A DNA stretch of 64,000 nucleotides from Prevotellaceae bacterium UBA1391 (GTDB lineage Bacteria > Bacteroidota > Bacteroidia > Bacteroidales > Bacteroidaceae). This document shows positions 42,247 through 51,788 of this stretch, in pieces (position 1 is the first letter of the stretch; every line of letters begins with the position of its first letter). Where the stretch lies: the NCBI GenBank assembly GCA_002305265.1, contig DBQP01000016.1:1-64000 (forward strand), in the 5' to 3' direction. Position numbers and translations under genes: made by a program. The notes under the pieces were generated by a model. That model was not told the DNA's origin, ran no database searches, and worked only from the letters and a program-made list of their open reading frames with translations.

Positions 42247-42394
42247 TGTCTTTTTGCCGACGCCACCAAATTTTTCCGTCCTTTTCCTATCCGTCCGCCC
42301 CTCCCATCGGGCCGCAGCAGGCACGACGCGCCGTCGCCGACAGGCTTTCGCGCAACTTTGCCACAGCTTTTTTCGTCATATCGGAAAATAGTCG

Positions 42395-42402
42395 TACTTT
42401 TG
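42395..42402 (+). promoter_or_regulatory. -7 element of the glycosyltransferase-LicD pair
   Basis: TACTTTTG matches TAnnTTTG and lies 64 bp before the ATG at 42466. Confidence 0.6.
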
Positions 42403-42465
42403 CGTTTTCTCCGCATCACGCGCTCGGCCTGCCGGCGTGGCGACGCCGGACAGTTCCCTCCCTAT

Positions 42466-43545
42466 ATGAACAGAATCTGCTATCTCTCACGCAACTACAA
42501 GCGGACGACGTCGGCCGGCGGCAAAGCCAAGACCGACAACGAGGACACCTTGCGCGATCTGGGCGCCGTCAACATCGGCCTCAGCCGCTCTTCCAGCCAG
42601 AACAGCACCGTGGCCTTTGCCCGCAACCTCCTCGGCGTCGTCAGGGCCTGCCTGCTCATGCGCCGCGGCGACCTCGTCCTGCTGCAATATCCGGTCAAAA
42701 AATATTTCACGTTCCTCTGCCACGCGGCACGCCTGCGGGGCGCACGCACCGTGGCCGTCATCCACGACCTCGGCTCCTTCCGCCGCAAAAGACTGACGGT
42801 GGAGCAGGAGGTCAACCGCCTCATGCAGGCCGACTACGTGGTGGCCTCCAACGAGGTCATGGCCGAATGGCTTCGCCTGCAGGGATTCTCAAAGCCGCTG
42901 GGCGCGCTCGGGTTCTTCGACTATCGGTCGCCCGCCCGCAACGTCCACACCGGCGAGCTCACCTATGGGCAGCGCCTGCCGCGGCTCGTCTTTGCCGGAG
43001 CCCTGGGCCTGCGCAAGAATGCCTTCCTGCTGGAACTGCAAGACCGCATCGCCGGCTACGAGATGGCAGTCTACGGCAACCGCGGCGGATTGCCCGGCCT
43101 GTGCGACCACGACCACTTCGCCGTGCACGACTTCCTGCCGGCCGACGACTTCATCGCCCACGTGGAGGCCGACTTCGGCCTGCTCTGGGACGGCGACTCC
43201 TGCGACGAATGCAGCGGCAGCTTCGGCGAATACCTGCGCTACAACTCCCCCCACCGCGCCTCCTTCTACCTGCGCGCCTGCCTGCCCGTGGTCGTCTGGC
43301 GCGACGCCGCCATCGCCGGCCTCATCGAGCGAGAGGGCCTCGGCCTGTGCGTCACCTCCCTCAGCGAGATTCCCGCCGCCCTCTCAGCCATCACGCCGGA
43401 GCAGTATGCCCGCATGAAGGCCAACGTGCGGCGCTGGGCCGACCGCCTCGACCGCGGCGAGAGCCTGCGCACGTCCCTCTCCGCCGCCAGCCGCGCCCTC
43501 TTCCCCACCTCCACCTCTTATGCCCCCAACCGCCCACGCCCATGA
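42466..43545 (+). CDS. Glycosyltransferase, galactofuranosyltransferase-like
   Basis: 359 residues from the ATG at 42466 (MNRICYLSRNYK), just after a promoter; the upstream frame crosses the tmRNA promoter. VLLQYPVKKY, TVAVIHDLGSFRR, a GFFDY segment, and the C-terminal GDSCDECSGSFGEYLRYN with PHRASFYLRACLPVVVW resemble GT-B galactofuranosyltransferases (WbbI/GlfT1-like) of O-antigen or capsule loci. Donor and acceptor are not determined. Its stop overlaps the LicD start by ATGA, so both probably act on the same glycan. Confidence 0.78.
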   Translation: MNRICYLSRNYKRTTSAGGKAKTDNEDTLRDLGAVNIGLSRSSSQNSTVAFARNLLGVVRACLLMRRGDLVLLQYPVKKYFTFLCHAARLRGARTVAVIHDLGSFRRKRLTVEQEVNRLMQADYVVASNEVMAEWLRLQGFSKPLGALGFFDYRSPARNVHTGELTYGQRLPRLVFAGALGLRKNAFLLELQDRIAGYEMAVYGNRGGLPGLCDHDHFAVHDFLPADDFIAHVEADFGLLWDGDSCDECSGSFGEYLRYNSPHRASFYLRACLPVVVWRDAAIAGLIEREGLGLCVTSLSEIPAALSAITPEQYARMKANVRRWADRLDRGESLRTSLSAASRALFPTSTSYAPNRPRP

Positions 43546-44480
43546 CCCCGAACGAACACTTCCTCGACGAGGAGACGCGCAGCGGCTACCGCGTGACGCG
43601 CGAGATGAAACAAGTGTGGGCCAAGAGCATGGAACTGGCCGAAGTGCTCATCGACGTCTGCCAGCGCAACGGACTTCAGCTCTTCATGGACAGCGGCACC
43701 CTGCTCGGCGCCGTCCGCCACCGCGGCTTCATCCCCTGGGACGACGACATCGACTTCGCCATGCTCCGCAAGGACTACGACCGCCTCGTGGCGCTGGCCC
43801 CGACGGCCTTCCCCCATCCCTACTTCCTCCAGACCACACAGTCGGACGACGACATCTACATCGGCTTTGCCAAACTGCGCGACGTCACCACCACCGACCT
43901 CTCGCGCACCGAAGTCGACCACCATTTCTGCCGGGGCATCGGCATCGACATCTTCGTGCTCGACGGCTTCATCGAGAATCCCGTGCTCCGCTTCCTCCAC
44001 CGCACCGCCACCCTCGTGCTGAAAAAAAGCATCCGCGGCTACCTCAACCGCCCGGAGGAGAACACCACCTTCGGCAAGCGCCTCACGGCCCTGCTCTCGA
44101 AGGGCCTCTACGCCTGCGTCAGCTACAAGCGCGCCTTCACCCTCTACGAGCGCCTCTTCCGCATGGTCGACGCCGACCGCTGTCAGCGCGTGAGCGTCAG
44201 CTCCTTCCGCTACCATAGCCGCAAGCGCGTGCGGCGGCGCGACTCCTACAGCAGCGTGCAGTGGCTGCCCTTCGAGCACATGCAGATGCCCGCCCCCAAC
44301 AACACCGACGACGCGCTCACCTGCTACTTCGGGCGCGACTACATGGTGCCCCTCCACCTCCCCACGGCCCACGGCCGCCGCTACTACGACGCCACGCGCC
44401 CCTACGAGGAGGTGGCCGCCGAGCTCCGCGCCCACCCCGAGCGCTTCGACGAGCGGCTCAAGCGGCTCTACACCGACTGA
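43542..44480 (+). CDS. LicD family phosphotransferase
   Basis: 312 residues. The LicD nucleotidyltransferase-fold core is clear: LFMDSGTLLGAVRHRGFIPWDDDIDFAMLR, with the metal-binding DDDID, then GIGIDIFVLDGF. LicD proteins transfer phosphocholine or a similar group to surface glycans. Here it is coupled to a glycosyltransferase. A Lys/Arg-rich segment (HSRKRVRRRD) lies near 228. Exact substrate unknown. Confidence 0.9.
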   Translation: MTPNEHFLDEETRSGYRVTREMKQVWAKSMELAEVLIDVCQRNGLQLFMDSGTLLGAVRHRGFIPWDDDIDFAMLRKDYDRLVALAPTAFPHPYFLQTTQSDDDIYIGFAKLRDVTTTDLSRTEVDHHFCRGIGIDIFVLDGFIENPVLRFLHRTATLVLKKSIRGYLNRPEENTTFGKRLTALLSKGLYACVSYKRAFTLYERLFRMVDADRCQRVSVSSFRYHSRKRVRRRDSYSSVQWLPFEHMQMPAPNNTDDALTCYFGRDYMVPLHLPTAHGRRYYDATRPYEEVAAELRAHPERFDERLKRLYTD

Positions 44481-44539
44481 CGTCCACCGTGCCGCGCCGC
44501 CACACCCTCCACCGCGCGCCGCCCGCATCACCATTCCAC

Positions 44540-44690
44540 GAAGGCCTTCGCACACCGATGCGAAGGCCTTCGTCGTGCCTCGCGAAGGCCTTCGCGCCAA
44601 CGCCGCCGCCACCGTCCCGCGAAAACGAACGCAGTCGTTTCCGATTTTGAGCGCAGTCGAGACAAAAAACGAACGCAGTCGTTCTCCCCT
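44540..44690. repeat. 22-bp palindrome array A15, about 6-7 units
   Basis: Cores start at 44540, 44562 and 44584 (GAAGGCCTTC), then 44627 (GAACGCAGTC), 44649 (GAGCGCAGTC) and 44671 (GAACGCAGTC). The gap from 44584 to 44627 is 43 bp and holds a decayed GCCGCC-rich unit; all other spacings are 22. It lies between the LicD stop and the cca promoter. Confidence 0.9.
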
Positions 44691-44846
44691 CGTCGCTCCA
44701 CGCCCCACCCAGCCAGCGCCCAGCCAGCCCGCTGCCGCAGCCACAGCGGCACGTCGCAGGCCCACGCCTCCGCACGCCCAGGCGTAAGCGGCTGGCAAAA
44801 AGCTTAAAAAACACCGCCATCCGCGCTGTTTTTCCGTCTTTTTCCT

Positions 44847-44854
44847 TACCTTTG
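44847..44854 (+). promoter_or_regulatory. -7 element of cca
   Basis: TACCTTTG matches TAnnTTTG, preceded by a T-rich stretch, 58 bp before the cca ATG. Confidence 0.65.
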
Positions 44855-44911
44855 TAAGCGCAAACAGCGCCGCCCCACGAGGCGGCCCAACTACAACAGA
44901 AAACGACTTCA

Positions 44912-46471
44912 ATGAAAATACTGACCCCAGAAGAACTGCGCCAGGCGCTCGAGCACCCCGTCTTCCACCTCATCGGCGAGGCCGCCGACGAGCAGGGCAT
45001 GGAGTGCTACGTCATCGGCGGATACGTGCGCGACCTCTTCCTGCAGCGCCCCTCGGCCGACATCGACTGCGTCGTCGTGGGCAGCGGCATCCGCATGGCC
45101 GAGGCCGTGGCCGCCAAGGTGCAGCAGCGCAGCGGACGCAAGCCCCACGTGGCTGTCTACGCCAACTTCGGCACGGCACAGATACGGGCCGGACGCCTCG
45201 AGCTCGAATTCGTGGGCGCACGCCGCGAGAGCTACCAGCACGACTCGCGCAAGCCCATCGTGGAAGACGGAACGCTGGAGGACGACCAGAACCGCCGCGA
45301 CTTCACCATCAACGCCATGGCCCTCTGCCTGAACGCCGGCCGCTATGGCGAGCTCGTCGACCCCTTCGGCGGCATCGACGACCTGCAGGACGGCATCATC
45401 CGCACGCCCCTCGACCCCGACATCACCTTCAGCGACGACCCGCTGCGCATGATGCGCTGCGTGCGCTTCGCCACCCAGCTCAACTTCCGCATCGACGACG
45501 AGACCTTCGAGGCGCTCGGGCGCAACGCCAGCCGACTGAGCATCATCTCGGGCGAGCGCACCATCGAGGAACTCAACAAGATCATGCTCGCGCCCCACCC
45601 CTCGAAAGGGCTCATCGAGCTCGACCGCTGCGGACTGCTCGCGCTCATCCTGCCGGAAATCACGGCACTGCAGGGCGTGCAGACGGTGAACGGACGCGCG
45701 CACAAGGACAATTTCTACCACACGCTGGCCGTGCTCGAGAATCTCGTGAGCGCACAGCAGGCCCGCGAACACATGGCCGCCGACGCAGCTGCAGCAGCCG
45801 ACCCCGCCTCAGCCTCTCCCGCCGACTCCGACGCCGACGGCGGCGGACTCTCGCCCGACGACCGCAAGCTCTACCTGCGCTGGGCCACCCTGCTGCACGA
45901 CATCGGCAAGCCGCGCACCAAACGCTGGGACGCCGCCCTGGGCTGGACGTTCCACAACCACGACTACGTGGGCCAGAAGATGGTGGCGCAGCTCTTCCGC
46001 CGGCTGAAGCTGCCGACGGACGAGCGCATGAAATACGTGGCCAAGCTCGTCGGCCTGCACATGCGGCCGGCCGCCATCGCCGACGCCGAGGTGACCGACA
46101 GCGCCGTCCGACGCCTGCTGAGCGACGCCGGCGACGACATCGACGACCTCATGATGCTCTGCGAAGCCGACATCACCTCGAAGAATGAAGTCAAGAAAGC
46201 CCGCATCCTCGAGAACTTCCGCATGGTGCGCGAGAAGCTCGAGGACCTGAAGGCACGCGACTACAAGCGGCTCTTCCAGCCCGTGGTCGACGGCGACGAC
46301 ATCATGCGGCTGTTCGGACTCAAGCCCTCGCGCGAGGTGGGACTGCTCAAGACGGCCCTGAAAAACGCCGTGCTCGACGAGCAGATTCCCAACGAGCGCG
46401 CTGCAGCCGTGGCCTTCCTGAAAGCGGAGGGCGAGAAAATCGGCCTCAAAATTTTGGAAAGTGCCGAATAA
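44912..46471 (+). CDS. cca: CCA tRNA nucleotidyltransferase with HD domain
   Basis: 519 residues. The class II nucleotidyltransferase head has GGYVRDLFL and the catalytic pair in SADIDCVVVG, then RRDFTINAMAL and DDPLRMMRCVRFATQL. The C-terminal HD phosphohydrolase domain has LLHDIGKP and LVGLHMRP. The enzyme adds or repairs the CCA end of tRNAs; the HD domain may have phosphatase activity. An Ala/Asp/Ser-rich insert of about 25 residues (near 288-313) sits just before the HD motif and makes the protein longer than most relatives. Confidence 0.95.
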   Translation: MKILTPEELRQALEHPVFHLIGEAADEQGMECYVIGGYVRDLFLQRPSADIDCVVVGSGIRMAEAVAAKVQQRSGRKPHVAVYANFGTAQIRAGRLELEFVGARRESYQHDSRKPIVEDGTLEDDQNRRDFTINAMALCLNAGRYGELVDPFGGIDDLQDGIIRTPLDPDITFSDDPLRMMRCVRFATQLNFRIDDETFEALGRNASRLSIISGERTIEELNKIMLAPHPSKGLIELDRCGLLALILPEITALQGVQTVNGRAHKDNFYHTLAVLENLVSAQQAREHMAADAAAAADPASASPADSDADGGGLSPDDRKLYLRWATLLHDIGKPRTKRWDAALGWTFHNHDYVGQKMVAQLFRRLKLPTDERMKYVAKLVGLHMRPAAIADAEVTDSAVRRLLSDAGDDIDDLMMLCEADITSKNEVKKARILENFRMVREKLEDLKARDYKRLFQPVVDGDDIMRLFGLKPSREVGLLKTALKNAVLDEQIPNERAAAVAFLKAEGEKIGLKILESAE

Positions 46472-46475
46472 AATA

Positions 46476-46483
46476 TATATTTG
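46476..46483 (+). promoter_or_regulatory. -7 element of the GH105 gene
   Basis: TATATTTG matches TAnnTTTG and begins five bases after the cca stop codon; a TTGG at 46455, inside the cca 3' end, is a plausible -33 element. The leader to 46652 is about 165 nt and contains two copies of CACAGACGC 22 bp apart (46535 and 46557). Confidence 0.65.
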
Positions 46484-46651
46484 CACATGAAAGACCCCGG
46501 CGGGGCGACAGACCGCTCAAACCACCAGCCCCGCCACAGACGCCGGCAGCCGGCAGCACAGACGCAGCACAGCGCAACAGGCCGTGCTGCGGCCATGCGG
46601 CCGGCATACCGCATGGAGCGCGATTAAGCCCCCATTCCATATCATCTCACT

Positions 46652-47809
46652 ATGAATCTGAAGACTACACTTCTCATGGGCAGCGTCATCGCCGCGCTGT
46701 CGACCTCCGCGCAGAGCCTGCCCGGAGCACCCGCTGCCAGCCAACTGAAATCGACGGCTGCACGACAGACCCTCGAACTCGTCGGCAAGGTACAGGACTA
46801 CTGGCAAAGCCACCACTCCGCCCAAGTGCGCGGATTCTGGGACAACGCCGCCTACTTCACCGGCAACCAGGCCGCCTACGAGCTCACCGGCAACGAGCGC
46901 TACCTCGACTACTCGCTGGCCTTCGCCGAGCACAACCGCTGGCAGGGCGCCACCGAGACAGACCGCCGCAACTGGAAATACAAGACCTATGGAGAGGGCA
47001 TGCAGCACGTGCTCTTCGCCGACTGGCAAATCTGCTTCCAGGTCTACATCGACCTCTACAAGGCAGAGCACCGCGCCGAACGCCTGACGCGCACGCTGGA
47101 GGTGATGAACCACCAGGCACGGATGGCCGAGAACGACTTCTGGTGGTGGAGCGACGCCCTCTACATGGGCATGCCCGTGTTTACCAAACTCTACACCATC
47201 ACCGGCAACGAGCAGCTGCTCGACAAGCAATACGAATGCTTCGTGTGGACAGACAGCCTGCTCTTCGACAAGCAAGACCAACTCTACTACCGCGACGCAA
47301 AATACATCTACCCGAAAGTGAAAACCGCCTGCAACGACGGCAAGAGCTTCTGGGCACGAGGCGACGGATGGGTGCTCGCCGGACTGGCCAAGGTGCTGCA
47401 AGACCTGCCCCGCGACTCCAAGTACCGCGCCTTCTACGTCGACCGCTTCCGCCAGCTCGCGGCAGGCGTGGCCAGATGTCAGCAGCCGGAGGGCTACTGG
47501 AGCCGCTCCATGCTCTGCGAAGACGACGCACCCGGCTACGAGACCAGCGGCACAGCCTTCTTCACCTACGGCATGCTCTGGGGCGTGAACAACGGACTGC
47601 TGCCAGCCAAGACCTACGCACCCGTCATTGAGAAAGCGTGGAAATACCTCTCCACCATCGCCCTGCAGGCCGACGGCAGCATCGGCTACGTGCAGCCCAT
47701 CGGAGAGAAGCCCGACCCGACGCGCACGGTGGACGCCCGCTCGCAGGCGCCCTTCGGAACAGGCGCATGGCTGCTGGCCGCCTGCGAATACGCCAAGTAC
47801 TGCAAATAG
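46652..47809 (+). CDS. GH105-type unsaturated glucuronyl/rhamnogalacturonyl hydrolase
   Basis: 385 residues with a signal peptide ending TSAQS. The (alpha/alpha)6-barrel shows the family motifs DFWWWSDALYMGMPVF (with the catalytic-region Asp), FWARGDGWVLAGLA and ETSGTAFFTYGMLWGVNNG. GH105/GH88 enzymes cleave unsaturated uronic acids left by polysaccharide lyases acting on rhamnogalacturonan, ulvan or similar polymers. Exact substrate cannot be read from sequence. No lyase is nearby. Confidence 0.88.
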   Translation: MNLKTTLLMGSVIAALSTSAQSLPGAPAASQLKSTAARQTLELVGKVQDYWQSHHSAQVRGFWDNAAYFTGNQAAYELTGNERYLDYSLAFAEHNRWQGATETDRRNWKYKTYGEGMQHVLFADWQICFQVYIDLYKAEHRAERLTRTLEVMNHQARMAENDFWWWSDALYMGMPVFTKLYTITGNEQLLDKQYECFVWTDSLLFDKQDQLYYRDAKYIYPKVKTACNDGKSFWARGDGWVLAGLAKVLQDLPRDSKYRAFYVDRFRQLAAGVARCQQPEGYWSRSMLCEDDAPGYETSGTAFFTYGMLWGVNNGLLPAKTYAPVIEKAWKYLSTIALQADGSIGYVQPIGEKPDPTRTVDARSQAPFGTGAWLLAACEYAKYCK

Positions 47810-47860
47810 CAGACATCGCCATAACCCATTGAATTCTCACCCTGTAAGCCTACAAACCCC

Positions 47861-49639
47861 ATGAACGATTTTTTCAAACAAGTGCTTGCCACCATCGTCG
47901 GCATCATCATCCTGAGCGCCGTCAGCCTCATCCTGACCATCGTGACAGTAGCAACAATGGCCAGCGCCAGCGGCAGCAAAGACATTGAGGACAACTCCCT
48001 GCTCGTGCTCAAGCTGGACGGCGGCATCGAAGAACGCGCGCAAGACAATCCGCTCGCCGACATCATGGGCAGCGCAGCGCAGACAACCGGCCTGAACGAC
48101 ATCCTCCAGGCACTGCAGAAAGCCAAGGACAACGACAAGGTGAAGGGACTCTACATCGAGGCCGGCACCTTCAGAGGAGCCACTCCCGCCATGCTTCAGG
48201 AAATCCGGCAGGCCATCCTCGACTTCAAGAAGTCGGGAAAACCCGTCATCGCCTACGGCGACACCTATACACAGGGCGCCTACTACCTGGCCTCCACCGC
48301 CGACTCACTGGTCGTCAACCCGCAGGGATCCATCAACTGGTGCGGCCTCTCCACACAGACAGCCTACTACAAAGACCTGCTCGACAAGCTGGGCGTGAAG
48401 ATGGAAATCTTCAAGGTCGGCACCTACAAGAGCGCCGTCGAGCCCTACTTCCTGAACGAGATGAGCGACGCCAACCGCGAGCAAATCTCAACCTTCAACA
48501 ACGAGATCTGGGCACAGATGCTGACCGAGGTCGGAAAATCACGCAAACTCACCAACGAGGAGCTCAACCAACTGGCCGACACGTTCATGCTCCTGCGTGA
48601 AGCCGCTCACTACAAGCAGAACAAACTCGTAGACAAGCTCGCCTACACGACGGAAGTACCGCAAATCATCGCCAACACCCTCGGCCTCGAATCGAAGGAC
48701 GACTACCACACAATCAGCATCGGTGAGATGGCAGCCGCCGCCAGCAGCGAGCCGAAAGGCAAGAGCGGCAACCTCATCGCCGTCTACTACGCCAGCGGAA
48801 GCATCGTCGACACTCCGGCAACCGGACTGACAGGAGTCAGCGAGATCGTCGGCGCCGACGTCGTGAGCGACCTTCAGGAACTCGCAGAAGACGACGACAT
48901 CGATGCCGTCGTGCTGCGTGTCAACTCTCCCGGCGGCAGCGCCTATGCCAGCGAGCAAATCTGGCATGCGGTGAAGATGCTGAAAGAGAAGAAACCCGTC
49001 GTCGTCTCCATGGGCGGATACGCCGCCTCGGGCGGATACTACATATCCTGCGGCGCCGACTGGATTGTGGCAGAACCCACCACACTCACAGGCTCGATTG
49101 GCATCTTCGGCGTATTCCCCACTGCACAGACGCTGCTCAACGACAAACTCGGTGTCCATCTCCAGTCCGTCAAGACCAACAGCCTGTCCGACTTCGGCGA
49201 TGTCTCCCGCGAAATGAACGAGGGCGAGAAAAGCATTATGCAGAACTACGTCAACCGCGGCTACGAGTTGTTCACAAAACGCTGCGCCGACGGCAGAAAA
49301 ATGAAGCAGGACGCCATCAAAGCCATTGCGGAAGGACGAGTTTGGACAGGCGTCCACGCCAAATCCATCGGACTGGTCGACCAGCTCGGCAACCTCAACG
49401 ACGCAATCAAGCAAGCCGCCAAGCGCGCGAAAGTGAGCGAGTACAGCGTCATCAACGAGCCTGCGCAGCCATCGTTCATCGAAAGCCTCATGGAGAGCGC
49501 GAATCGCTCCAGCTATGCCGACGCCAAGATTCGGAAAATGCTGGGCGACCACGCCAACTTCTTCGACGTACTGAACCGCCTCAACGGCAAAGGCAGTGTT
49601 CAGGCTGAAATTCCCTGTTACTTCATCTTCAATTTGTAG
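47861..49639 (+). CDS. sppA: Signal peptide peptidase SppA, long form
   Basis: 592 residues with one N-terminal membrane helix (about 10-35, TIVGIIILSAVSLILTIV). The two tandem ClpP-like domains of the 67-kDa type are present. The catalytic dyad is Lys190 in GTYKSAVEPYF and Ser390 in GGYAASGGYY. The enzyme digests remnant signal peptides in the inner membrane. The stop codon coincides with the first base of a 22-bp-phased repeat array. 51 bp separate it from the GH105 gene. Confidence 0.95.
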   Translation: MNDFFKQVLATIVGIIILSAVSLILTIVTVATMASASGSKDIEDNSLLVLKLDGGIEERAQDNPLADIMGSAAQTTGLNDILQALQKAKDNDKVKGLYIEAGTFRGATPAMLQEIRQAILDFKKSGKPVIAYGDTYTQGAYYLASTADSLVVNPQGSINWCGLSTQTAYYKDLLDKLGVKMEIFKVGTYKSAVEPYFLNEMSDANREQISTFNNEIWAQMLTEVGKSRKLTNEELNQLADTFMLLREAAHYKQNKLVDKLAYTTEVPQIIANTLGLESKDDYHTISIGEMAAAASSEPKGKSGNLIAVYYASGSIVDTPATGLTGVSEIVGADVVSDLQELAEDDDIDAVVLRVNSPGGSAYASEQIWHAVKMLKEKKPVVVSMGGYAASGGYYISCGADWIVAEPTTLTGSIGIFGVFPTAQTLLNDKLGVHLQSVKTNSLSDFGDVSREMNEGEKSIMQNYVNRGYELFTKRCADGRKMKQDAIKAIAEGRVWTGVHAKSIGLVDQLGNLNDAIKQAAKRAKVSEYSVINEPAQPSFIESLMESANRSSYADAKIRKMLGDHANFFDVLNRLNGKGSVQAEIPCYFIFNL

Positions 49640-49814
49640 GCGAAGCACAGGGATGCTGAAGCACCGGCGAACTGAAGCTGCAGTATTTGCATACTGAATC
49701 TGCGGCACCGGCGAACTGAATCTGCGGCATTAGTATTCAAAAGCTGCGGCACCGGCAAACTGAAGCTGCAGCATTTGCATACTGGATTTTCAGGCTTCGC
49801 AAACTGACTTCTCA
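49639..49814. repeat. 22-bp array A17 with 44-bp alternation
   Basis: Eight 22-bp units run from 49639 to 49814 directly after the sppA stop. GCACCGGCGAACTGAA-type units at 49661, 49705 and 49749 alternate with GTATTTGCATACTGAA-type units at 49683, 49727 and 49771, giving a 44-bp higher-order period. The end unit at 49793 is degenerate. No CGAnnGCnnTCG core. Confidence 0.9.
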
Positions 49815-49888
49815 CATCCCGGACAAAAACGCTGCATGCCCAGCGCATGGCGACGCTGCATCCGAATTATTCACTCAGCACATCCAGC

Positions 49889-51007
49889 ATGGAAGGCGAC
49901 CACATCAAAATATGTCATTGGCTGACGCCACTCTCCTGGTTATACGGACTGGGTGTGACGTTGCGCGACATTCTCTATGAGAGCGGTGTGCTGAAAAGTC
50001 GCAGTTTCGACATCCCCATCATCAGCGTGGGGAACATCACCGTTGGCGGAACAGGGAAGACTCCACACACGGAATACCTCATCCGCCTGCTCAGCGAGCG
50101 CTACCAAGTGGGCGTTCTGAGCCGCGGCTACAAGCGGAAGACGAAGGGCTACCGCCTTGCCACTTCGTCAACTCCGATGCGGGAAATCGGCGACGAGCCG
50201 TTCCAGATGAAGCAGAAATTCCCTCAAATCTTCATGGCTGTGGACCGGGACCGTTGCGAGGGCATCGAACGTCTGTGCTGCGCCAACATCCGTCCGCCGG
50301 TCGACGTGATCTTGCTCGACGACGCTTTCCAGCACAGAGCCGTAAAGCCGGGAGTCAACATCGTGCTAATGGACTACCACCGGCTCGTCTATTTCGACAA
50401 GTTGCTGCCTGCCGGACGTCTGCGCGAGCCAGTCTCAAGCCTGCGGCGCGCCGACATCGTCATCGTCACGAAGTGTCCTCCACAGATCAAGACGATGGAA
50501 GAACGAGGCATTACGCGCTCGCTCGACCTGCAGGCTTGGCAGAAAATCTATTTCACGACCTTCCGCTACCAAGCCTTGCGCCATCTCGCCAGCGGCAGGG
50601 AGATGCCTCTCGAGCGTCTTCGGCAGAATGACTACGCGGTCATTCTGCTCACCGGCATCGCCACGCCTCGGCAGATGGAATACGACTTGCGCAAGGTCTG
50701 CGACTTCACGTCGCTGCATTTCCCCGACCATCACAACTTCACGCGGAAGGACCTGGCCGCCGTCGAACGCATCATCCAGCAGGCGCAGTCCCATCAGCGC
50801 GAGGTGATTGTCATCACGACGGAGAAGGACGCAACCCGCCTCACGCCCCTTCTCAACGCAAACTCGGGGCGCAAGAAGCCCTACCGCGGCGCACTGCCCG
50901 ACGTGCTTCATGTGCTCCCGATCGAAGTACAGTTCCTCGACAATCAAGCCGAAGACTTTAACCACAACATCCTAAGTTATGTACAAGAACATTCTCGAAA
51001 CCGCTGA
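49889..51007 (+). CDS. lpxK: Tetraacyldisaccharide 4'-kinase
   Basis: 372 residues from the ATG at 49889 (MEGDHIKICHWLTPLSWLYG), which aligns with the usual LpxK start; an ATG 14 codons upstream adds unconserved residues. Walker A is VGNITVGGTGKTPHTEYL, followed by GVLSRGYKRKTKGY and DDAFQHRAVKPGVNIVLMD. LpxK phosphorylates the lipid A precursor at the 4' position in the inner membrane. The 3' end overlaps punA by 29 bp. Confidence 0.95.
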   Translation: MEGDHIKICHWLTPLSWLYGLGVTLRDILYESGVLKSRSFDIPIISVGNITVGGTGKTPHTEYLIRLLSERYQVGVLSRGYKRKTKGYRLATSSTPMREIGDEPFQMKQKFPQIFMAVDRDRCEGIERLCCANIRPPVDVILLDDAFQHRAVKPGVNIVLMDYHRLVYFDKLLPAGRLREPVSSLRRADIVIVTKCPPQIKTMEERGITRSLDLQAWQKIYFTTFRYQALRHLASGREMPLERLRQNDYAVILLTGIATPRQMEYDLRKVCDFTSLHFPDHHNFTRKDLAAVERIIQQAQSHQREVIVITTEKDATRLTPLLNANSGRKKPYRGALPDVLHVLPIEVQFLDNQAEDFNHNILSYVQEHSRNR

Positions 51008-51788
51008 ATATCTTCGCCAGCGCATGCAGACGAAACCGGAGACCGCCATCATTCTCGGCAGCGGTCTGGGGCGTCTTGCCGAAGAAATCGAAGTTACGCA
51101 GGAGTTTTCCTACGCCGACATTCCCAATTTTCCGGTATCAACCGTCGAGGGCCATTCGGGCAAACTGATTCTGGGCCGTCTCGCCGGCAAGGATGTCATG
51201 GCCATGCAGGGACGCTTTCATTTCTATGAAGGCTACTCCATGAAGGAAGTCACGTTTCCGGAGCGCGTCATGCATGAGCTGGGCATAAAGAATCTGCTTG
51301 TCAGCAACGCGGCCGGCGGCATGAATCCCGCCTTCTCCATCGGCGACCTCATGATCATCACCGACCACATCAACGCCTTTCCGGAACATCCGCTCCGCGG
51401 CAAGAACGTGCCCACGGGCCCTCGCTTCCCCAGCATGCACGAGGCCTACGACAAGGACTTCATCCGCATCGTCAAGGAAGTGGCCGCAGCCCACGACATC
51501 AAGGTGCAGGAGGGCGTCTATCTCGGCACCCAGGGGCCTACCTACGAGACGCCGGCCGAATACCGCATGTTCCACGCCTGGGGCGCCGACGCCGTGGGCA
51601 TGAGCACCGTGCCTGAGGTCATCGTGGCCGTCCACCAGGGCATGCGCGTGTTCGGCGTGAGCATCATCACCGACCTCGGTGGCTTCGGCGAAGCCGTGAA
51701 AGTCACGCATGAGGAGGTGACCGCCGCCGCCAATGCCGCCCAGCCCAAGATGGCGCTGCTCATGGGCGAGCTTATCAACCGCATCTGA
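50979..51788 (+). CDS. punA: Purine-nucleoside phosphorylase
   Basis: 269 residues. ILGSGLGRLAEEI, GRFHFYEGY, LLVSNAAGGMNP and LGTQGPTYETPAEYRMF are diagnostic of trimeric class I PNP, and the SIITDLGGFGE region replaces the usual TDL-GG. It splits inosine and guanosine with phosphate for salvage. It overlaps lpxK by 29 bp. The last codons and stop lie inside the first copy of a 43-bp repeat. Confidence 0.95.
   Translation: MYKNILETAEYLRQRMQTKPETAIILGSGLGRLAEEIEVTQEFSYADIPNFPVSTVEGHSGKLILGRLAGKDVMAMQGRFHFYEGYSMKEVTFPERVMHELGIKNLLVSNAAGGMNPAFSIGDLMIITDHINAFPEHPLRGKNVPTGPRFPSMHEAYDKDFIRIVKEVAAAHDIKVQEGVYLGTQGPTYETPAEYRMFHAWGADAVGMSTVPEVIVAVHQGMRVFGVSIITDLGGFGEAVKVTHEEVTAAANAAQPKMALLMGELINRI

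Noticed and set aside
42085..42465. N-terminal extension of the glycosyltransferase
   Set aside because: It runs through the tmRNA 5' end and two promoter elements; the conserved start is the ATG at 42466.
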